Shown here piece after piece: positions 33,665-44,130 of a DNA stretch of 64,000 nt. The DNA is taken from the NCBI GenBank assembly GCA_037042915.1, contig CM073201.1, forward strand, positions 62,001 through 126,000, given 5' to 3'. Below the pieces are notes generated by a model that was given only the letters and a program-made list of their open reading frames with translations, was not told where the DNA came from and made no database searches. The position numbers were made by a program, and so were the translations under genes. Positions within the stretch are counted from its first letter, which is position 1, and every line of letters starts with the position of its first letter. This stretch comes from Auricularia sp. M13 (taxonomy: Eukaryota; Basidiomycota; Agaricomycetes; Auriculariales; Auriculariaceae).

Positions 33665-33793
33665 TGGCATGCCAGTGCGAGTGGCAAAACAGTCTGGAGA
33701 CGGATGGCGCGCCACAATACGGCGGTGGCATGCCAGAGGATAAGGTCACATGCTGGTATTGAAAGAGATACTGTGGCGTGTCATGGCACGCCA
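33665..33793. repeat. TGGCRYGCCA palindrome cluster VII
   Basis: Four matches start at 33665, 33705, 33726 and 33784, within 475 bases of the right TIR. This is the last cluster before the element ends. Confidence 0.85.
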
Positions 33794-34038
33794 CTACCAA
33801 ATCCACCTCTAGGATACATCATATCAAGGGACGGGATGGACCTTACTGGTACCTTGTAGAGACAGCCTGACCTGGGCCGAATCCCCTGCCAAACGCCGCC
33901 GGGTTGTCAAGAAGCATTGATTATTGTTCTAATCCTGCGCATACGGTGCAGAGCTCATCGTTTATTAATTCCGACGTAGGCGCGCCGCTCCAGACACTTA
34001 TAATCAATAATTTAGATATTTGAAGGCCGTGACATCCT

Positions 34039-34137
34039 ATTACCGCGCAGTGCCCGTGACATGTTACAAAACGCACTCATTACCGCGCCGCGCGACCTCT
34101 GTGACGCGTGACGCGGTAATAGTTTGTGTGGTTACAG
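34039..34137 (-). repeat. Right TIR and subterminal ATTACCG motifs
   Basis: 34113-34137 is the exact inverted copy of 6691-6715, followed by TA at 34138-34139. ATTACCG words are at 34039-34045 and 34079-34085, and its complement at 34114-34120 inside the TIR. GTCAC/GTGAC words lie between, as at the left end. Confidence 0.92.
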
Positions 34138-34139
34138 TA

Positions 34140-35299
34140 TACTGTGTGCGGTGGATGTCCTCTCGAAACACAGCTCTACACAGGGGCCCCTCGCAGTTGC
34201 ACACGCCGTTGAGCGCGTGCTTACGCTCGACCAAACGTTTGAGGATGCGTATTGTGTTGGAATCCGGCGAGGGCATACCGATGAGAACTTGCCATTGGTC
34301 ATGGGCACGTTCTCTATAATAGCAACAGTCCACCTCGACAAGCGAGGTTGTTACGGAAGGGACCACGGAAGGGACATAGGTATACTCAGACACCAAGCTG
34401 AGATTGCATTAGCATACTACGTAAGCATGAAAATCATTCAGCTCACTGGTGTTTCATGACACACTGAGTTTGAGTTTTTTGCACGGTCTGTTGGATGATG
34501 ACTGGGTCGTTGTTTACCCGGTAGGAGTGAATTTTTAGTGCGGATTTATGGTTGAAGCACACTCCAAGCAGATGCAAAAACCGCTGTGATGAAAGAATGA
34601 GGTTGGAAGGAGCGTGATGCATGAAGACACACGGTGAGGGATGTACGAGCAAATGGCTGGTAATACTCTCTTGTGCGTTCATTGTAGAACTGAAACGTGG
34701 GCACTCCGATGTCGAACCGCAGCTGGATGTCCTGCACGACGCTGTATACGCGCTGAAGTGTAGTGGCCTGATGCTCGACCGAGTCTAGAACGGCAGACTG
34801 ATCATTCCTACGCACGGTGATTAAGAGGAATGTAGTTAGAAGGTGAAACGTAACGGGCGTACGATTGAGAAAGGGCGAGGTACGTCTGAATGACGCTGAG
34901 CTGCTCCGAGAGCCTCGTGCGCAGCGCCTCGACCTCCTTCCTCCCGCCGAGGATGCTCCACGCCGTGATTGCCCAGTACTGTCCCCACGCCGCTGCGCCG
35001 ACCTTGCTCGTCATCCGCGCCTTGAACGCGGCCAACTTGATGAGAATAGCTCGCAGGACGGCATGGCACGCAATGAGAGCATGTTTGATCCCATGTTCGA
35101 CGGACGGCTCGAGCGACGTGCGGCGTTTCTCGATTGAGGCCTTGATATGCTGCAACGTCCGGGTGAACGAGTCGATGTCGATGATGAGCTCGCGGATTTC
35201 GGCGGAGGCGCCCGTCGCCTCGCTCAGCGCGGCGCGCAGCTGCCACGCGAGCTGTAGCACGGCGACGATGTCGCCAAACGAGCTGAAGGTGATGGGCAT
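34140..35299 (-). pseudogene. 5' half of split host helical-protein gene
   Basis: From ATG at 35299 the protein begins MPITFSSFGDIVAVLQLAW and continues with a helical bundle: RELIIDIDSFTRTLQHIKA, then HGIKHALIACHAVLRAIL, WAITAWSILGGRKEVEAL and LRTRLSEQLSVIQTYLAL. After an intron, 34815-34690 encodes NDQSAVLDSVEHQATTLQR and VVQDIQLRFDIGVPTF; further exons include ERAHDQWQVLIGMP and RLVERKHALNGVCNCEGP. The gene stops at 34140 where the 27.4-kb element begins; the rest is at 6690-5102. The paralog at 40607 is colinear. SFGDI-type N-terminal domains are common in unnamed basidiomycete proteins and resemble the helical N-termini of fungal STAND proteins; that link is inference. The gene cannot be expressed whole. 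Confidence 0.85.
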
Positions 35300-36758
35300 G
35301 AGGCAACGGAGCTTCGTCGACGGCCGCAGCCAGGACGTGCTCATATACCATGTGCCTTCCCCAGGGATTCCGTATGCCTCGCCCAGGACGGCGCACCGGA
35401 AATGTCGGGAAGCCACCGAAATAACGGGCAGTGTCCCGTTTTGCGCGGACAGGAAGGGATCAGTCCGTGCATCTATACATGGTCTTCGGTCTCTCTGCCC
35501 TCAATGAAGTATGTTTGGTTCGAAAGGAGCAGGAAGCAATGCGACAACACGTTCTCCCGGCTCCAGGGCTGTGGGCAATGCAGACTCGATAGAACGCGGA
35601 AGCAGTTATTCACAGGAAGACGAGACAGTATCGGAGCCGCAGTTGCATGGGTCGAGCTCTTACTGCCGCAAGACTCCGGCCGAGGAATCAGTGAGTGCCA
35701 GCCACAGCAGATCTGCTCGCATAGCACGTCTGCAGCAAATCCGCTCTAGGAAACAGTCGCCGGAGGATGTGGCCGCACCGGGAGAACATCTCAGCCACAG
35801 TCGAACGGCAAGGATTCCGCGGCTGTGACCAGAGGTACGCGTAAACCGAGAATGAAGCACTGGAACATTTCTGCCACATGCGTCGGGTCTCATCTCCCAG
35901 CAAGTGCAGTCTCTTGACCCCGCAGAGCTGCCGGAAATGCGGCGAGCAATGATATCGCTGTAGTGTTCGCAGGCCGGTGAGAATGCCATGGTACAGCGAC
36001 AGAATCGGCGGGATTGGCGAGCGCAGCTTAGCAGTAAGCACCTCGGTATCTGACTGTGAGAAGTGTGAGGGGAATAGGAAGCGCAGTCGAGCCACGGTCG
36101 CAACACAGACCTGAATGAACGGACAGCCACCATCGCCCAGCAAATTAAAGTCCATTCTGCGCGCGCGCCCGCTGACAGGATTGCATCGCCTGCCGCGAGG
36201 CACCGACAACAAAACCGGCGTCGAGTCCAGCATGAGCGAGAGCGACGAGGCTGCGACCTTCCAGAAGTCTGCAGTTCGCTCGGAGCATCCACCAGTCCAC
36301 GGGGCACCCACCGCTGACGGACAGTCATCGCAGAGCCAGCGAGCAGACGCGCGCAGCACCGGCAGAAAACAGACCCTCGTCCGAAAAGCTTCAGTTCATA
36401 ACCACCACCCGCCACGGGACATCAACCTCTGACGGACAGCAACCATTTGAGCAGAGCCAGCGAGCAGACGCGTCGAGGCAGAAGACAGACCCTCGTAGAA
36501 AGCATCAGTTCATAACCACCCGACCGAGCGCAGCGAATAATGATACACGGGAATAACAGACATAGAGAGCAAGCGAGGCGAAAGCAAGGCAACAGAGGCA
36601 GCTCGTTCGGAGAGCCTGAGACGACTAGAGGAACCTGAGTGAACGCGCGGGGCGACGCAATCGCGCGCAGTCGCGCAGGGTGGCCCAAGCGAGGTTCGCA
36701 CGCAGGAAGCTCGCCCGACCTCTAGAACCACTCGACGCCGCCAAACGCACAGCGCAGC
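35300..36758. other. No firm gene; 113-bp tandem duplication
   Basis: Two overlapping minus-strand frames (36415-35660 and 36359-35688) are Cys/Arg/Ser-rich and not convincing as protein. A 113-bp unit is tandemly duplicated at about 36298-36411 and 36411-36523, sharing GACGGACAG, GCAGAGCCAGCGAGCAGACG, CAGACCCTCGT and CAGTTCATAACCACC in order. Confidence 0.5.
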
Positions 36759-38417
36759 CTACGGCCGCGGCAACACCATCCCGCGAATCGGCGACGGCTG
36801 CTTCGTCGTCGGCATCTTCTGCGCATCCGTCATCGCGAGCTGCGGCCGCGACTTCCTCCTGCGCGCCGACAGCGAAAGCGGCAACAGCTCGTGCTCGGCG
36901 TCGCTCTCCGAGGGCACCGCATCGCGGTCAAGCGACAGACGCAGGCGCGGGAGCGTCAGCGAGAACGACGCGGCGATGTCCGCCAGGTCCGTCGAGGCAC
37001 GCGCGTGCCTCGGCGCGGGCGCGGGGAGCTCGAGCGACGCGCGAGATAGTGGAGCGGTGTCGGCGGTTGTAGTGGTATGCGCGCGCGAGTGCCGAGTCTG
37101 GCCCTTCGGGGGCGACGGCAAGGGCAGACCGTCGCCGCTGGGAATGACAAGCGTAGTGCGCAAATGGATCGAGTCGTTCGCCCACAGCCCGTTGGCTCTG
37201 CGAAGCGCGGCGACGGTGACGCCGTACTTGAGCGCGACGCCGGCGAGCGAGTCGGTGCGCGACACCGTGTGCGTCACGCGTACGGGTGAAGGCGGCGGGG
37301 ACGCGGCGGGCGACGGCGGTTGAGATAGAGGATGGATGTCGTGCGTGACGTCGATCGTCTGCGAGCGTGTGTGGCCGTGGCCACCGCCGCGCCGGCGGCG
37401 TAGTTGGCTGCTAGGCGCCGGTGGCGGCGTCGCGAAGATGCTGGTGCCGTTGGAGAGTGACGGCCGTCGCGCAGACGTGGACGTTGAGGTGGAGGCAGAG
37501 CGCTGTAGACTTGTCGCGGACGCCCAGGCGTCCGCATTGGCGGGCGACGGCGCCGGTGGAATGATACTTGCGCTTTCAGACGGGCGGCGAGAGGTCTTGT
37601 ACATGCTTGTGGTCGATGTCCATCCGTCGGCGAGGTCGACGACGGGCGGCCCGTTGCTGTTACGCCGGCGCGCGGACGCGGAGGTTGACGTCGACGCTGA
37701 GCGTTGCAGACTGGTTGCTGACGCCCAGCCATCGGCCGTAGCGGCAGGCGCGGGTGAAGGGGAGGTAATGCTCGTGCTGCCTTGCGAAGGGCGGCGCGAC
37801 GGCTTGTACATGCTCGTTGTCGACGTCCAGCCGTCTGCCAGCTCGACAGCGGCGCCGGGCGGCCGGCGGCCAGACGACGAGCGGCGCAACGAGCTCCGTG
37901 GGTCGCTGTTAGCTGCCATAGCTCCGTTGGACGCCCGGCGAGCGTCGGTGCTGGTGCGCGCGGGAGAAGAGGGGGTAGAGGTTGACGCCGCCGAGTCCGC
38001 CGCGGATGGACGACGCGCGCCGTGAGGATTGGATGCCGCCACTGCACCGCCATCCGGTGAAGACGTCGCGTGCTCGGCGTTAGGATGTCCAGCGCCGTTG
38101 GCGACGTTGGTGCTGGGCCAGCGAGCGCTGCCGGACTGGTCCACGTCGACGTCAGCGTGCACCGCGAGCCCATTGCGCGCGCCGACTGCGCTACGGTTCG
38201 TAATACCGTCGGCAGCGCCAGTCGCGACGGCGAAGCCAGTATCTGCCTGCTCGTTGCACGCGGCGCTGTCAGCACAGCGGCGACCTGGGCTGCTGGGCAC
38301 GCACAGTAGGAGAATTTGAGGGTATTTGCTGGTCGTTCCAGGGGTTATTGTCATCGAGCAGGCCGGGGGACATGGCCCATCGGTCGTCGAGGCCGAATGC
38401 CCGGGCAGACTGCGCAA
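36759..38417 (-). CDS. LysM-domain protein, copy 2 (longest)
   Basis: The open frame is 552 aa. A single LysM-type motif lies near residues 380-425 (DNA about 37278-37140): VTHTVSRTDSLAGVALKYG, then VTVAALRRANGLWANDSIHL and TLVIP. LysM domains bind N-acetylglucosamine polymers such as chitin. No secretion signal is obvious, so this may be an intracellular-type LysM protein. Upstream are two tandem repeats of about 70 residues (ADGWTSTTSMYKPSRRPS, then ADGWASATSLQRSASTST). The C-terminus is DLADIAASFSLTLPRLRL followed by SLSARRRKSRPQL. The N-terminal 60 residues are probably in the wrong frame: another frame reads AFGLDDRWAMSPGLLDDNN, and the paralog at 43409-43558 reads LDNRWALSPRLLGEDNPWN. 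An upstream exon and intron are therefore likely. Confidence 0.65.
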   Translation of the reverse strand: MRSLPGHSASTTDGPCPPACSMTITPGTTSKYPQILLLCVPSSPGRRCADSAACNEQADTGFAVATGAADGITNRSAVGARNGLAVHADVDVDQSGSARWPSTNVANGAGHPNAEHATSSPDGGAVAASNPHGARRPSAADSAASTSTPSSPARTSTDARRASNGAMAANSDPRSSLRRSSSGRRPPGAAVELADGWTSTTSMYKPSRRPSQGSTSITSPSPAPAATADGWASATSLQRSASTSTSASARRRNSNGPPVVDLADGWTSTTSMYKTSRRPSESASIIPPAPSPANADAWASATSLQRSASTSTSTSARRPSLSNGTSIFATPPPAPSSQLRRRRGGGHGHTRSQTIDVTHDIHPLSQPPSPAASPPPSPVRVTHTVSRTDSLAGVALKYGVTVAALRRANGLWANDSIHLRTTLVIPSGDGLPLPSPPKGQTRHSRAHTTTTADTAPLSRASLELPAPAPRHARASTDLADIAASFSLTLPRLRLSLDRDAVPSESDAEHELLPLSLSARRRKSRPQLAMTDAQKMPTTKQPSPIRGMVLPRP

Positions 38418-38496
38418 AGGAGAAAGGGCGTGAGCGGGAGATGTGCGGAGTTCAGACTTGCCTCCGCTGCTTATCCTCCTGCCACAACAACGGAGC

Positions 38497-39244
38497 TAGT
38501 CTCGTAACCAGCCGGTCGGGCAGCGGACTTTGAAACCCGGACACGTCCGCTTGCGGACCGTCTGGGACGAACGGGCGCGGTTTAGATATGTCACAAACGC
38601 AGATACTGAGCGTGACACGGGACTTAGCCAATTCGCACCCTCTTACCTCTCGGCGACATGTTTCCACAGACCATCTTAGAAACGATAATTGTCAGGTTCT
38701 GAAGTAAATGAGAGGCACATTTTTAGTAAAATATTTGTAATAAATTAAGCGTCCAAGAGGCCTAAACAAGTCTGAAAGTGCTCTAAATCAACTTGAAAGG
38801 TGCTACAAAAATGCGTAGCGGTGGTTGCATGTGCGGGATGCGGCGGCTTGGACAGCAGCTGGAGGCCGTTCAAAGTCCGCACGGAGCCATCCTCAACCAG
38901 CCGACCTCGCTTTAGTCGCACGGCTGCGAAGGAACGCGATTTATCTAAGCCGTTTTCGACCCTCTGCGGCCATGATATACTTATTTGAAGCTGAAATGCT
39001 CGGTTGAAGCTCACAAAAAAATGCAATATATGACCTAGCTAATTCGTCTCAAATTCGTCTAAAGGTCGTTCCTGTGAAGGTGCAGAGAAAACAATTTCTG
39101 AGTGAGGGTAGGGTAAGATTCGGTGAAGTCCTGTGTCACGCTCAGTATCAGGATTTGTGACATATCTAAACCGCGCCCGACCGTCCCAGCCGCTATTGAG
39201 GCGAGCCCCGAGCGGACTTCGAAATAGCGGCTGGTGACGAGCCT
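38497..39244. mobile_element. 748-bp MITE with 10-bp target duplication
   Basis: ACAACGGAGC is duplicated at 38487-38496 and 39245-39254. The ends are imperfect inverted repeats (TAGTCTCGTAACCAGCCG versus AGGCTCGTCACCAGCCG). A longer inverted block lies inside: CGGGCGCGGTTTAGATATG and GATACTGAGCGTGACAC occur near 38574-38620 and inverted near 39135-39175. The uninterrupted target is seen near LysM copy 1 (about 3590-3610). A 9-10-bp duplication fits Mutator-like elements. There is no coding capacity. Confidence 0.8.
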
Positions 39245-39254
39245 ACAACGGAGC

Positions 39255-40606
39255 CCGGTTCTTATTGCTTGACTTCCTCCCAATGTTCTCTAACGTCTAT
39301 CGGCTCTGTATTGCGAACTCTCTCATACTCTGGACTGGGACTTGCCTGAGAGAGGAGCACCAGAGCAGCAGGCCGTGATCGACAGGATCCCTCTGTTAGC
39401 GCACGGACGTGCAGGATTTCTGTGCTTAAAGCGACGCATATTTCTGCATATTTGGGAATCTTTAGCTTCCAGTCAAAGATCTGCTCTCCTGCGCTGCTCC
39501 ACCAGTTGAGCAGCTGTTACAATCCGTCTTTCTTGCCTGCTTCCTGCACCAATTTGGTACTCGCACCAGCACTCGCCTTGTGTCATGCCCGTTCTTATGC
39601 TCGGTATAACTACCCACACACTTCTGGCCGCCGCTTAGTCGATTAAGAAGCTGTACTCAGAACCACCTCAGCCCGTGCGCGTTTCACTCCGCGTAATGCT
39701 CGACTCTGCTAGCGGTACGGCCGCTGCGGCACAACGTCTAGTACTATTCTTTGTGTCGTGCACGGTGCAGTTTTCTCCAGTCACACGGACCCGCCATTAC
39801 AACTGCTTACTATAAGTCTCACCTGTCGACCAAATGGCGGAAACCCACGCTGGCCGCGTAGTCACGGGCAATGAGCAACCCGTTACTCGGCGGTCTGGTT
39901 TTCTCACTGCGGCATACGGCCTGCACGACGCGACGCTCGTTGTTACGCTCTATTAGCGCCAAACTGCTTCCTGTAAATGCTCCTGGCGATGCGCGCGCAC
40001 TCGTCCGCCCTTCCTGTGAATGCTCCTGGCGATGCGCGCGCATTGATGTGCCTGGCTCATGAGGGCACTCTGTATCTATCTAGTCTGTGGCGATCACTTG
40101 ACCTCGAGCCCGTGCCGCCCGGCTGCAACGCGGAGCACTCGTATTGCATTTGTCCATCTCTGCGCAGCGGCGAGCCGCCAAGATCGGTGCCCCCTTTCCG
40201 TTGTTTGTGCTGATGGGAGAAAACGCACTCGCTCACCGTCTAATTTCGCGCACGCATATGCAATCTCAACTGCGATTCCGTCCCTGTTTCGTCTTCTGCG
40301 CAGGGCAGGACTCTGCCGCCGCGTCCGATCGACTCCCTGGCGCCAGGCTTATGCCAGGAGAGAATGCGGTGGCCACACCTACTGCTTCCTATCGAGCCAA
40401 ACAGAGTCAATTCAGGGCACGCTGGCACCGCGACAGGATCCGCTTCGTCCGCGCAAAACGGGACACTGCTCGATACCCTGTGGTTTCCCGACAATTCCGC
40501 GGCAACCTGCACGGCAATGCAATGGGCGGCATCCGGGATTCCGGGCGAGGAAAAGTGGTATATGAGCCTGTATGTAGTTGCGGCGGCGGCATCTCTCAGT
40601 TGCCTC
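39255..40606. other. LysM flank remnant and upstream region of the duplicated host gene
   Basis: 39255-39390 aligns (inverted) with the flank of LysM copy 1 at about 3430-3600. A 43-bp tandem duplication containing TGCTCCTGGCGATGCGCGCG lies at about 39978-40041. The rest, up to the ATG at 40607, probably includes the promoter of the duplicated gene; no element was recognised. Confidence 0.45.
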
Positions 40607-42224
40607 ATGCCCGTTACCTTCAGCTCGTTCGGCGATATCGTCGCCGTGCTGCAGCTCGCGTGGCAGCTCCGTGCCGCGCTGAGTGAGGCGACGGGCGCGT
40701 CTGCAGAGATCCGCGAGCTCATCATCGATATCGACTCGTTCATGCGGACGTTGCAGCATATCAAAGCTTCCATCACCAAACGGCGCACGCCGCTTGAGCC
40801 ATCCGTCGAACATGGGATCAAGCATGCTCTCATCGCGTGCCACGCCGTCCTGCGAGCTATTCTCAGCAGGTTGGCCGCATTTCAGACGCGGATGACCAGC
40901 AAGGTCGGCGCAGCGGCGTGGCGTCAGTACTGGGCTGTGACGGCGTGGAGCATCCTCGGCGGGAGGAAGGAGGTCGACGGGCTGCGCACTAGGCTCTCGG
41001 AGCAGCTAGGTGTCATCCAGACGTACCTCGCCCTTTCTCAAGCGTGCGCCCGTTACGTTTGACCTATTGCATCGATCTGAATCAACGGGCGTAGGAACGA
41101 TCAGTCTGCCGTTCTCGAAGCGGTCGAGCATCAGGCCACGACGATTGAGCGCGTATACAGCGTTGTGCAGGACATCCAGCTGCGGTTCGACGTCGGAGTG
41201 CCCACGTTTCATTTCTGCGATAGATTCTCGGGAGAATACTACCAGCCATGTGCTCGTACATCCCTCACCGTATGTCTTCCTGCATCATGCCCCTTCGGAC
41301 CTCATCCTTTACCTACAGCGGTTTATGCAGCTGCTCGAAGTGGCCTTGGACGATGAACACGCACTGAACCGGGTTGACTACCGTGAAACCAACGACCCAG
41401 TTATCATCCAACAGACCTTGAAAAAAATTCAAACTCATTATATTGTGGGATATCCGTGAGATGAATGATTTCCAGAATGTTGGCTGAAGTATGCTGATTT
41501 CAACTCAGCCTTCTGTATGTCAATCAATGTCTACACCCGGGATACTGGATTTTTCCGGTAGACTGTTGCTATTATAGGGAACGCGCATTTGACCAGTGGC
41601 AAGTTCTCATCGGCATGCCCCACGTCCCTCCTGACACAGTTCGCGTCGTCAAACACTTGGTCGAGCGCAAGCACGCTCTCAACACCGCGTGCAACTGCGA
41701 GGGGCCCAGGTGCAAATTTTTGTTTCGAGAGGAGTTCCAGCGCGACCAGTATCGGCGCGAATTGGAGCGGACATTGTTCATGTTAAATCAAATGACAGCG
41801 CTCGCCTGGCTTATGAAAGAAGACGCAGCCCGCAGACATTACAGGACGTGCAAAAAAACATTTCTGCAGAGCTTGAGCGGAATCCAGACAGGTGCGTGGT
41901 CTCTGCCACGACCGTATTCTCTCGTTGACGATCACGTCTAGAAGTTATCTCAGACAGACAATCATCCCATTAATGAAACTTCACATGGAGCACCAGCGAC
42001 CCACTGGGGACTGCATCGTCAGATTGTTGCGCAACAGCCCCCGTTCACTCCCGCCGCTCGATGTTCTCATCACCGGCTACACAATGAGCCTTGAAACGTT
42101 CGTACCATGGGATCCATCGGTATTCAATCCACCATGGCTATCGGCATCACTTTCAACCGCACCCCAAAGACCGAGCTTTTTGACATTCACGAACGCCTCT
42201 CGCCGGTTTCTGCGTTATGTTTGA
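40607..42224 (+). pseudogene. Uninterrupted paralog of the split host helical gene
   Basis: ATG at 40607 starts MPVTFSSFGDIVAVLQLAW and runs to ALSQACARY, then an intron to a GAACGATCAG exon (SAVLEAVEHQATTIERVY, then IQLRFDVGVPTFHF). Later blocks are PYVFLHHAPSDLILYLQRF, NDPVIIQQTLKKIQTHY, RAFDQWQVLIGMP, LVERKHALNTACNCEGP, EFQRDQYRRELERTLFML, and finally LHMEHQRPTGDC to RRFLRYV-stop. It is colinear with the split gene and shows the exon that the 27.4-kb element broke. It has its own damage: a 2-nt length change at an A-run near 41857 and a frame change near 41220, the latter also seen in the split copy. It is therefore probably a pseudogene. Its value here is as an empty-site reference. Confidence 0.75.
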
Positions 42225-42379
42225 GTTTCAATGAGGAGCTGGCCGAGATGTCACTGATGATGCGCCGAGCTCACATGTACTTACTACGCTTGGGCAGCGC
42301 ACATTTGATTCGATTTGGAACACATATAGCTTACTGGCAGAGGAAACAGTCTAGGCGGGTTGCAATCTGACGGCAATCG

Positions 42380-43560
42380 TCTACGAGTGCATGTACCCGT
42401 GCCCGTGCCGGCGACGGAGCTAGATGCGGAAGCCTTTGGACAGCGACGGGCGGAGCACAGATGCCGATGCCGACGTCGAGGTAGACGGTGACCGCTAGAG
42501 ACTCGTCGCTGAGGCCCATGCGTCGACGTTGACGGGCAGAATGGCGCTCGTTATTTTCCGACGGCCGGCGTGAGCTCTTGTGCACGCTGGTGGCCGACGT
42601 CCAGCCGTCGGCAAGCTGGCGACGGGCGGTGCCACGTCTGCGCGTGGAAGTCGACGTCGACGTCGACGCTGAGCGCTGCTAGCTGACGCCTGGGCGTCGG
42701 CCGTAGCAGGCCCGACTGACTGGGAGACGACGCTCATGCTGGCTTTGGCCTCGCGGCGCGCGGAAGCAGACATTGAAGCCGACGCCGAGCTCTGCAGTTG
42801 GTTGCGGACGCCGAGACGACCGCGTTGGCCGGCGCGGGCGACGGGGAAACGGTGATTGCGCGGCCTTGCGATGGACGGCGCGATGAATTTGACATGCTGG
42901 CCGTCGTCGTCCAGCCGTCCGTGTGCTGGACAACTGCTCCGGCGGGACGGCGGCCAGACGAAACCGCAGCACAAGGAGCTCCGTGCGTCGCCGTTAGCTA
43001 CCATAATCCGTTAGGCGCACGGCAATGGCTGGTGCGCGCACGCAGGAGCAGACTGGGCGAACGTGGAAGCGGCCGAGTCCGTTACGGATGGAAGACGCAT
43101 GCCATACGAGTTAGGCGACGCAGATGCACTGCCGTCCGGTACAGACGCTCAGCGTTCGGCGTTAGGAGATAAAGCGCCGTTAGCAACGTCGGTGTTGGGC
43201 CAGCGAAGGCTGCATGACGGGTCCACGTCGTCGACGGCTTTAGCTTCCGTCGCGTGCCCATCGCCCGCACCAGCTCGTAATACCGCCAGCAGCGTCGGCG
43301 ACGGCGAGTTCAGCATCTGCCTACTCACCGCACGTGGCGCCATTAATACCGCGGCCAACTGGGCTGCAACGGACGCACAGTCTTGGATGTTCTTGGATGG
43401 TCGTTCCAAGGATTATCTTCCCCGAGCAGGCGGGGAGACAGAGCCCATCGGTTGTCGAGGCCGCCTATGCGGGCGGCGTTGCCCAGAGGGATAAAGCGTG
43501 ACCGGGAGAAGTGCGGAGCTGGAATATGCCTCCGCTGCTTGTCCTCTTGCCGCGACATCG
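42380..43560 (-). pseudogene. Degenerate LysM-protein copy 3
   Basis: The first-exon block survives best (43558-43409: SRQEDKQRRHIPAPHFSRS, then LDNRWALSPRLLGEDNPWN). Ser/Ala-rich pieces (SSASASMSASARR) and scattered blocks match the repeats of copy 2, but no full LysM core was found. It is convergent with the host gene ending at 42224, as copy 1 is with the gene ending at 5102. Confidence 0.65.
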
Positions 43561-44130
43561 CGTCCGGCTTTTATTCCGTGACTGCGGGACGAAATCTCTT
43601 AATTCACTGTCACCTGGGCCTCGATACATGGAATTTGGCTCTCTATTCTCCTTGCACGCGACGGTCGTATCTTTTGCACAGCGCAGGTGGATTCAGCTAC
43701 CCCGCTCAACTTGACGACATATTCGGACGAACCCGCACGGAGTTCTCAACTCAGCGGCACTTCTTCGTGCTCCGTATGTTACTCGTGATTCTGGGCCTCT
43801 GCTGTCGGGTCGGGCGCTGCTTCCTGTTTCCCGACCGAGGCTTCTTGTCCTACTGATGCATTCTACGACTTTTGCGGTGATTTTACCATCACGAAGTAAA
43901 GTCTTTACAGCTGTTGCCACGTAAATAAGGAACTGTCAGGCGTCAAGGCAGGCCACCAGTGTCCAGTAGTGTGTCGATTGGCACCGGAAGCTCTGAGATG
44001 GTCCGAGCCGCCGTCTCACGGTCTTCGAAGCACGATGCTCGCCATCGGGTACGTGCGCGACCTAGCGGCTTCTCGTACGGGTTCCTTGGGTCTTAATGCA
44101 CATGTACCGTGCGAAAAGAGCGAGGAAAGG
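43561..44130. other. No recognisable gene
   Basis: Short overlapping frames only, between a LysM remnant and the F-box gene's 3' end. No repeat or motif was recognised. Confidence 0.4.

Larger units (their letters stand above)
6691..34137. mobile_element. 27.4-kb giant TIR DNA transposon with KDZ-Ulp1 and DDE_1 genes
   Basis: The element has perfect 25-bp inverted ends at 6691-6715 and 34113-34137, each flanked by TA (6689-6690 and 34138-34139). It interrupts a minus-strand host gene. Joining the flanks over one TA gives the in-frame residues HRTQYKRDMEH, matching QRDQYRRELER in the uninterrupted paralog near 41740. The cargo is about a dozen genes: a coiled-coil protein, a DDE_1 transposase, a KDZ transposase-Ulp1 fusion, a basic-region protein, a Cys-cluster protein, a P/Q-rich gene and several small helical proteins. 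About 48 TGGCRYGCCA palindromes lie between these genes and none were seen outside. TA duplication fits Tc1/mariner-pogo chemistry, but which of the two transposases moves the element is not settled. Some genes carry frame damage and others are intact, which suggests a not very old copy. Confidence 0.9.

Noticed and set aside
6691-34137. Starship- or Polinton-type giant element
   Set aside because: No tyrosine recombinase, DNA polymerase or capsid-type gene was recognised. The terminal repeats, TA duplication and KDZ/DDE_1 genes indicate a plain TIR DNA transposon.
6691-34137. TET/JBP dioxygenase gene near the KDZ transposase
   Set aside because: I looked for this because KDZ elements have been linked to TET/JBP genes. 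No convincing HxD..H dioxygenase pattern was found in any frame.
36928-38275. Long frames opposite the LysM gene
   Set aside because: Both-strand openness is due to GC-rich third positions; the LysM motif is only in the minus frame given.
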